Shown here in pieces: positions 60,047-64,000 of a stretch of 64,000 nucleotides of DNA; the stretch's first letter is position 1; each line of letters starts with the position of its first letter. The DNA is from Vulcanimicrobiota bacterium. GTDB lineage: Bacteria > Vulcanimicrobiota > Xenobia > Xenobiales > JADMJV01. The stretch covers positions 80,087-144,086 of the forward strand of contig JAHBVR010000020.1 in NCBI GenBank assembly GCA_019637395.1, written 5' to 3'. Below the pieces are notes generated by a model, which ran no database searches, had not been told where the DNA came from, and was given only the letters and a program-made list of their open reading frames with translations. The position numbers were made by a program, and so were the translations under genes.

Positions 60047-61247
60047 AGGCTTTTCGATGCTCAACGCCCTGTTGGTGGTGTCGTTGATGTTCTTCTTCTC
60101 GTTAGCGGTCATGAATCTGGGACTCTTTCACTATCAGGCGGCCCAGCGCCAGTCGCAGAGTCTGCTGGCGCTGGAGGCGGCCCAATCGGGATTGGCAGCC
60201 GTGGTGGGCAAGTTGTCTGCGGACCCCCAGGTGGGAGTGTCTCCGCTGGTGCTGAGCGAGAACTTGCCGGGAGCCCGCTACGAGGTGCGCTTTGGACCGG
60301 ACCATTCTTTAAACAATCTGGCCGGCTTCTTACCGCAGACCGGCTGGCGGGGGCGAGTGGTACCGGCTCACTGTGCGCACATCGTAGCCGAAGGGTTCAG
60401 TCCCGGAGGCGGGCACCGCCTGGTCGAGGCGGTCGTGCACCTGGAGGCGCTGCCTTTTCCCGTGCAGTCGATGGGGGGAGTGACCGGCCACACCATGACG
60501 GTGGCCGGGGCCAGTTCGGCGGAGCTATTCCAGAGCGACGGCGCCAAGCTACCCGGCAGCATCTATGGAGGTAGCGGTGTTTCGCTGGACGGAATCGGCC
60601 TGGTCACGGGAGGAATTCGCACCGCCGGAGCGGCTTCGGTGGCGGCCAGCGTGGTCGTGGCCGGGGAAGTGGAGGAGCACACCGCTCCGCTGGATGTGCC
60701 GGATCTGGATATCTCCACCTTCGACAACGGAGATACCCCCGGCGTGACGGTCAAGCCGGCGGGGACGTACACCGGTATCCTGCCGCTACGCGGTTCGATT
60801 TACATCGAGGGCGACGTCAAGTTTGTGGGGCCGGTGGTGTTGGATTCGGCCATGATTTATGTGGCCAATGGTGGTAATTTGGAAGTCGATGGGCTGCTGA
60901 CCGGCAAGGGAACGCTGTTTGTCACCGGTAAGACGAGGCTTTCATCGGGGGTGATGGTCAACGACGACTCCCAGATCGCTATCTTTTCCCAGCAGGATCT
61001 TGAGGTCACCAACAAAGATTTGCCGCTGGTGAGTGTTTTCCAGGGCGTGCTTTACAGCCACGGTAGCATCAAACTGGGTCCGGCGGTGACGGTTTTGGGG
61101 GCGGTGATTTCCCGTTCGAATCTGGAGTTTTCGGGCTTGAACCAGATTGTGAATATCCCCGAGCACTCGGCTTTCGCCAGTTTCTGGCTGGCGCGCGGGG
61201 CCGGAGGAGCGCCGATGAAGCTGGACTACTGGGCCGAATTGCCTTGA
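60036..61247 (+). CDS. Prepilin-like protein with large beta-rich C-terminal domain
   Basis: 403 residues from ATG 60036, which overlaps the previous stop by 11 bases; GTG 60012 is an alternative. Prepilin motif ARRGFSMLNALLVVSLMFFF with Asn instead of Glu at +5. Then a PilX/PulK-like N-terminal region (LALEAAQSGLAAVVGKLSAD) and a long beta-helix-like region with many bactofilin-like short strands (SIYGGSGVSLDGIGLVTGGI, SIYIEGDVKFVGPVVLDSAM, LEVDGLLTGKGTLFVTGK). Exported minor pilin-like protein. Overlaps the kinase start (TTGA). Confidence 0.75.
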   Translation: MARRGFSMLNALLVVSLMFFFSLAVMNLGLFHYQAAQRQSQSLLALEAAQSGLAAVVGKLSADPQVGVSPLVLSENLPGARYEVRFGPDHSLNNLAGFLPQTGWRGRVVPAHCAHIVAEGFSPGGGHRLVEAVVHLEALPFPVQSMGGVTGHTMTVAGASSAELFQSDGAKLPGSIYGGSGVSLDGIGLVTGGIRTAGAASVAASVVVAGEVEEHTAPLDVPDLDISTFDNGDTPGVTVKPAGTYTGILPLRGSIYIEGDVKFVGPVVLDSAMIYVANGGNLEVDGLLTGKGTLFVTGKTRLSSGVMVNDDSQIAIFSQQDLEVTNKDLPLVSVFQGVLYSHGSIKLGPAVTVLGAVISRSNLEFSGLNQIVNIPEHSAFASFWLARGAGGAPMKLDYWAELP

Positions 61248-62569
61248 GGCTTTTTTGGGTCTGGCTGTGCTTGAGCTGGTGTGCTTGGGCGGAACCAGTG
61301 GTTCGGGTCGAAGTCGTGCCTCCGGAGGCTGGTTTCTATGTGCGCCACAGCTCCGGCGCAGCCATGCCGGGAGGTCCGGATCCGCGCGCGGTTTTGCCTT
61401 CGGGCAGCGAGTTTATCGCGCACGCTGTGAATGGAGAACGCGGCATCACTCTGGCGGCGCGTCTTCCGGGTTATGAGGACTTCGAGCGGACTTATCCGCT
61501 GGCTCAGGGCAAGGAGTATTGGACTGGCTCGGGCTGGCGAATCGGTGTGGAGCTCCGACCGCTGGGGGCGCTGTCCACTTTCAAGCATAACCTGCGTTTT
61601 CATCCGCTGCCGATTTATGCCGGCATGGCCGGATTGCTGGTGATGGTAGTACTCCCGTTGGTGCGCACGCGGCGTACGGCGGTGGCGTTGCGGCGCGAGA
61701 AAGAGTATCTGCAGGACCGTTACGAGCAAGATCTGGTCGGCCGCGAGGTGGATTCGTATTTTATCGAGTCCAAGCTGGGCGAGGGCTCATATGCCCAGGT
61801 ATTTTTAGCCCGGCATAAGGATTTCGGGGACGTTTTTGCCTTGAAGATTCTGCGCCCGTATTTGGTAGAGGCGGCTTCTTTGCAACGTATTCACCGAGAA
61901 CTGGACATCGGGCGGCGGTTGAAGCATCCCTGCCTGGTCCGTATCGTGGCCTTCGGCATTTTTCACGAGGCGCCTTATCTGGTGATGGACTATGTCTCCG
62001 GGGAGACGCTGGCGGCGGTGCTGGAGCGGGGACCTTTGGAAGTTGCGCGCGCGGTGGAATTGTTGGCCTTGATGTGCGAGGGAGTGGAATATGCGCACGC
62101 CGAGGGAGTGATGCACCGCGATTTGAAGCCGGATAATATCATGTTGACTGCCTCCGGCTTGAAGGTGCTGGACTTTGGAGTGGCGCGGCCTTCCGGTGAT
62201 TGGGCCACTTTGACGGGCACCGGCCAGGCCATTGGCACGCCGGCCTATATGGCGCCCGAACAATTGCTGGGAAATCCGTGCTTTGCCTCGGACGTATATG
62301 CGCTGGGCGTGATTTTGTTCATGATGATCCGCGGCGTGCTGCCGTTTGGCGGAGGTGATGTGGTGGCGGCCCATTTGAGCTCACCGGCCCCACCGCTGGA
62401 TTCGGGTCTTTTGTGGCTGGATGAGTTGTGCGCTTCGATGCTGGAGAAGTCGGTGAGTCGCCGGATTCCTTCGGTTCGTTCAGTGCTTCAATCTTTGCGG
62501 GCCAACCATTTGACGGTGAGGGCCAGCAGGGAGACGACGACGATGACTTCACAGCAGAGAAATCCGTAG
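61244..62569 (+). CDS. Membrane Ser/Thr protein kinase with N-terminal extracytoplasmic domain
   Basis: 441 residues from TTG 61244. Signal/leader (LFWVWLCLSWCAWA), a periplasmic PEGA-like beta domain (~20-110, VRVEVVPPEAGFYVRHSSG), membrane helix YAGMAGLLVMVVLPLVR (~125-142), then the kinase. The kinase has KLGEGSYAQVFLA, ALKIL Lys, VMHRDLKPDNIML, LDFGVA, and GTPAYMAPEQLL. The unusual order (outside domain before the kinase) differs from PknB. Coupled to the prepilin genes, so it may respond to the state of the pseudopilus. The last ~27 residues overlap a minus-strand gene. Confidence 0.88.
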   Translation: MRLFWVWLCLSWCAWAEPVVRVEVVPPEAGFYVRHSSGAAMPGGPDPRAVLPSGSEFIAHAVNGERGITLAARLPGYEDFERTYPLAQGKEYWTGSGWRIGVELRPLGALSTFKHNLRFHPLPIYAGMAGLLVMVVLPLVRTRRTAVALRREKEYLQDRYEQDLVGREVDSYFIESKLGEGSYAQVFLARHKDFGDVFALKILRPYLVEAASLQRIHRELDIGRRLKHPCLVRIVAFGIFHEAPYLVMDYVSGETLAAVLERGPLEVARAVELLALMCEGVEYAHAEGVMHRDLKPDNIMLTASGLKVLDFGVARPSGDWATLTGTGQAIGTPAYMAPEQLLGNPCFASDVYALGVILFMMIRGVLPFGGGDVVAAHLSSPAPPLDSGLLWLDELCASMLEKSVSRRIPSVRSVLQSLRANHLTVRASRETTTMTSQQRNP

Positions 62570-63072
62570 AAGTCGATGTAGATGCCGATGGCCGGGGCCC
62601 CGACCATGGTCTGGCGCAGAGCGGGTAAGGCCAGCAGGGCGATGGAAGCCCAGGTGAGCAGGGCCGGATCGGGCTTGCTTTCGGCAATCAGGGTTTTGAG
62701 GGCGGCGGCGGCCACGCTCAGAGCGGTGATCCAGATGAGCGCCACGATAGTGTGAGCGCTGAATTGGACGAGGGCGGAGCGTTCGATCTCGATGACGTTG
62801 CCGTTGGATTGGACTTTGAAGCCGCTGGCTTGAAAATTCCCGGGCGTTTGCAGAACGGCGCTGTAGCGGTCCCGGGGGTAATAAAAGGGGCTGCCCACCA
62901 GGTGAGCCACCTGAGTCTGAGTACGCACTTCTTTGCGATTGATGTCGACCACCAGGTTGGGCTCGAGGGGCTCGTTGGTGAGTTTCTGGACGACCGAAGC
63001 GTAGAGCAAACCGGCCCCGCCGGCCAGCAGGAAGAGGATGGAGAGAAGTAGCCAACGTTTGGGGGCGCTCAT
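62488..63072 (-). CDS. Membrane protein of unknown function (four segments)
   Basis: 194 residues from ATG 63072. N-terminal anchor WLLLSILFLLAGGAGLLYAS, an extracytoplasmic beta region (VDINRKEVRTQTQVAHLVGS, RYSAVLQTPGNFQASGF), then three helices near the end (AHTIVALIWITALSVAAA, LTWASIALLALPAL, FLCCEVIVVVSLLALTVKWL). No firm family. Coupled to the 83-residue membrane gene by ATGA, and convergently overlaps the kinase gene by 82 bases. Confidence 0.65.
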   Translation of the reverse strand: MSAPKRWLLLSILFLLAGGAGLLYASVVQKLTNEPLEPNLVVDINRKEVRTQTQVAHLVGSPFYYPRDRYSAVLQTPGNFQASGFKVQSNGNVIEIERSALVQFSAHTIVALIWITALSVAAAALKTLIAESKPDPALLTWASIALLALPALRQTMVGAPAIGIYIDFYGFLCCEVIVVVSLLALTVKWLARKD

Positions 63073-63320
63073 TTTTTGGTCCGGTAATAGGCGGTGACCG
63101 AGGTCAGACCGGCTAATTTGTAGGTGGGGTCGATGTAGTGCTCGATGACGTAGAAGCAAAAGTAATAGAAGCGGCTGAAGGAAAAAATGGCGGTGGCCAG
63201 CAGGAAGAGGTTGGTCCAACTGAAGTGGTCAAGCAGTAGCGCCGCGCTGGCTAGCGCGCCGGCCGCAAGGAAGAGAAACGCTTTGACGAGGAGCAGGCGG
63301 GGGTTTTGGATGTCACCCAT
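63069..63320 (-). CDS. Small membrane protein
   Basis: 83 residues with two hydrophobic helices (LLLVKAFLFLAAGALASAALL, shortened here as one segment, and TNLFLLATAIFSFSRFYYF) and a C-terminal YVIEHYIDPTYKLAGLTSV tail. First gene of a two-gene minus-strand unit. Function unknown. Confidence 0.6.
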   Translation of the reverse strand: MGDIQNPRLLLVKAFLFLAAGALASAALLLDHFSWTNLFLLATAIFSFSRFYYFCFYVIEHYIDPTYKLAGLTSVTAYYRTKK

Positions 63321-63359
63321 GGGGAGGGTTATTCCGCGGGCGCTCTGGAACTACTCTTC

Positions 63360-63992
63360 ATGGGCGATAGTGTGCAGGTGCCAAAGCGGGCGCTGGGGGC
63401 GCTGGTGGGAGGTCTGGTGCTGTCTTTAATGGGCACCTGTTTTCTGTTAGGACGCGTGACGGCACCGGTTCCGTTGGTGACCGTAACCCCTGCGGAAAGG
63501 CCAGTAGTAACCGCGCCGGCTTCTTCTCAGGAGCTGGCCCTGTCGCCGCCCCCTACACCGGTAGTTCGAAAGCGGCCACCATTTTCGGCTAAGGAGTCGA
63601 ATGAGGTGAGGGCCTATCTGGCGGCGGTAGACGAGATCGGGGCAGGAACTCAGGACCTGGGCAATCCTTCCGACTTCGCCAACGACCTGTTGAACCAGGC
63701 GGTGATGGGCGATACTTCGGGAGTGGATTCGTTGCTGGGTCAGGCTCGCGCCAGTCAGGCCGCGCTGGCCAGGGTGAAACCGCCCGAAAGTTGCAAGCCG
63801 CACTACCGACTGATGCTGGCCGAGATGAAGATGAGCGTGGAGATTTTGCAGACCCTGAAGTCCGCTCTGGAAACTTCCGATTCGCTGGCCCTGGCGGGGA
63901 TGGCCGGCAAGGGTGCGGCGGCGCAGCGCCAGGCGCGCGAATTGGAGAAGCTGACCAGCGAGTTGCGCGAGAGATCTTCGGCTGGAAAATAA
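63360..63992 (+). CDS. Membrane-anchored protein of unknown function
   Basis: 210 residues from ATG 63360. N-terminal membrane anchor (LGALVGGLVLSLMGTCFLLG), a Pro/Val-rich linker (~35-75), then a helical domain (EVRAYLAAVDEIGAGTQDLG, HYRLMLAEMKMSVEILQTLK, RQARELEKLTSELRERS). The small coiled region and lack of enzyme motifs suggest a structural or adaptor protein facing the periplasm. Its upstream region overlaps the start of the divergent 83-residue gene. Confidence 0.65.
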   Translation: MGDSVQVPKRALGALVGGLVLSLMGTCFLLGRVTAPVPLVTVTPAERPVVTAPASSQELALSPPPTPVVRKRPPFSAKESNEVRAYLAAVDEIGAGTQDLGNPSDFANDLLNQAVMGDTSGVDSLLGQARASQAALARVKPPESCKPHYRLMLAEMKMSVEILQTLKSALETSDSLALAGMAGKGAAAQRQARELEKLTSELRERSSAGK

Positions 63993-64000
63993 AAGAACCC

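Noticed and set aside
1-64000. tRNA, rRNA, CRISPR, prophage or riboswitch
   Set aside because: I looked through the intergenic stretches and found no cloverleaf-like sequence, regularly spaced repeats, phage structural genes or recognisable aptamer; a covariance-model search would be needed to be certain.

Overview
The window is about 60% GC and densely coded on both strands, with many 4-nt start/stop overlaps. It reads as a chromosomal segment of a diderm bacterium: it carries lipoproteins, a TolC-type outer-membrane protein, an RND pump, periplasmic thiol enzymes and squalene-hopene cyclase. Several Ser/Thr kinases, many two-component proteins, prepilin-like proteins and paired DUF4139 proteins suggest a large-genome environmental heterotroph. 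I cannot name the phylum from sequence alone; lineages such as Eremiobacterota/Xenobia, Armatimonadota or Myxococcota are guesses. I saw no rRNA, tRNA, CRISPR array, phage or complete insertion sequence.

Layout. 1-7950 (minus): squalene-hopene cyclase (3' end cut by the window), a repeat-rich coiled-coil protein and two adjacent MuiA/DUF4139-like proteins, one with an inserted FliG-like segment. 7951-9480: a graveyard of fragments, including a decayed copy of the coiled-coil gene's 5' end, a shattered histidine kinase and a frameshifted secreted protein. 9480-15148: four tandem, translationally coupled histidine-kinase paralogues, each with a SnoaL/NTF2-like N-terminal domain, facing one NarL-type response regulator. 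Two of the four lack parts needed for classical kinase activity. This is the most unusual locus in the window. 15231-16279: an uncharacterised gene with a frameshift.

16288-21105: extracytoplasmic thiol chemistry (DsbB-like, DsbA-like, a Cys-rich secreted peptide, a lipoprotein, a rhodanese-like protein without its cysteine, MauE-like). 21271-31859: GDPD phosphodiesterase, long-chain acyl-CoA ligase, S41 protease, a putative hydrolase, a CHAP/NlpC-like protein with an acidic partner, an ICMT-like methyltransferase, PlsC-like acyltransferase, Rpn-family nuclease and GNAT. 32012-39852: a heavy-metal-type tripartite efflux system split into two divergent units, with a KdpD/KdpE-like two-component pair co-transcribed with the pump gene.

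40189-50406: aminotransferase plus MocR regulator, host-attachment-type protein, LysR/MFS divergent pair, UspA, Cu/Zn superoxide dismutase, YkgJ-like Fe-S protein and secreted or membrane proteins. 50543-63992: a large kinase/ATPase/TPR signalling protein, a metallo-beta-lactamase/rhodanese fusion with damaged metal motifs, alpha/beta hydrolase, LLM oxidoreductase, hybrid histidine kinase, and an operon of three prepilin-like proteins ending in a membrane-anchored Ser/Thr kinase.
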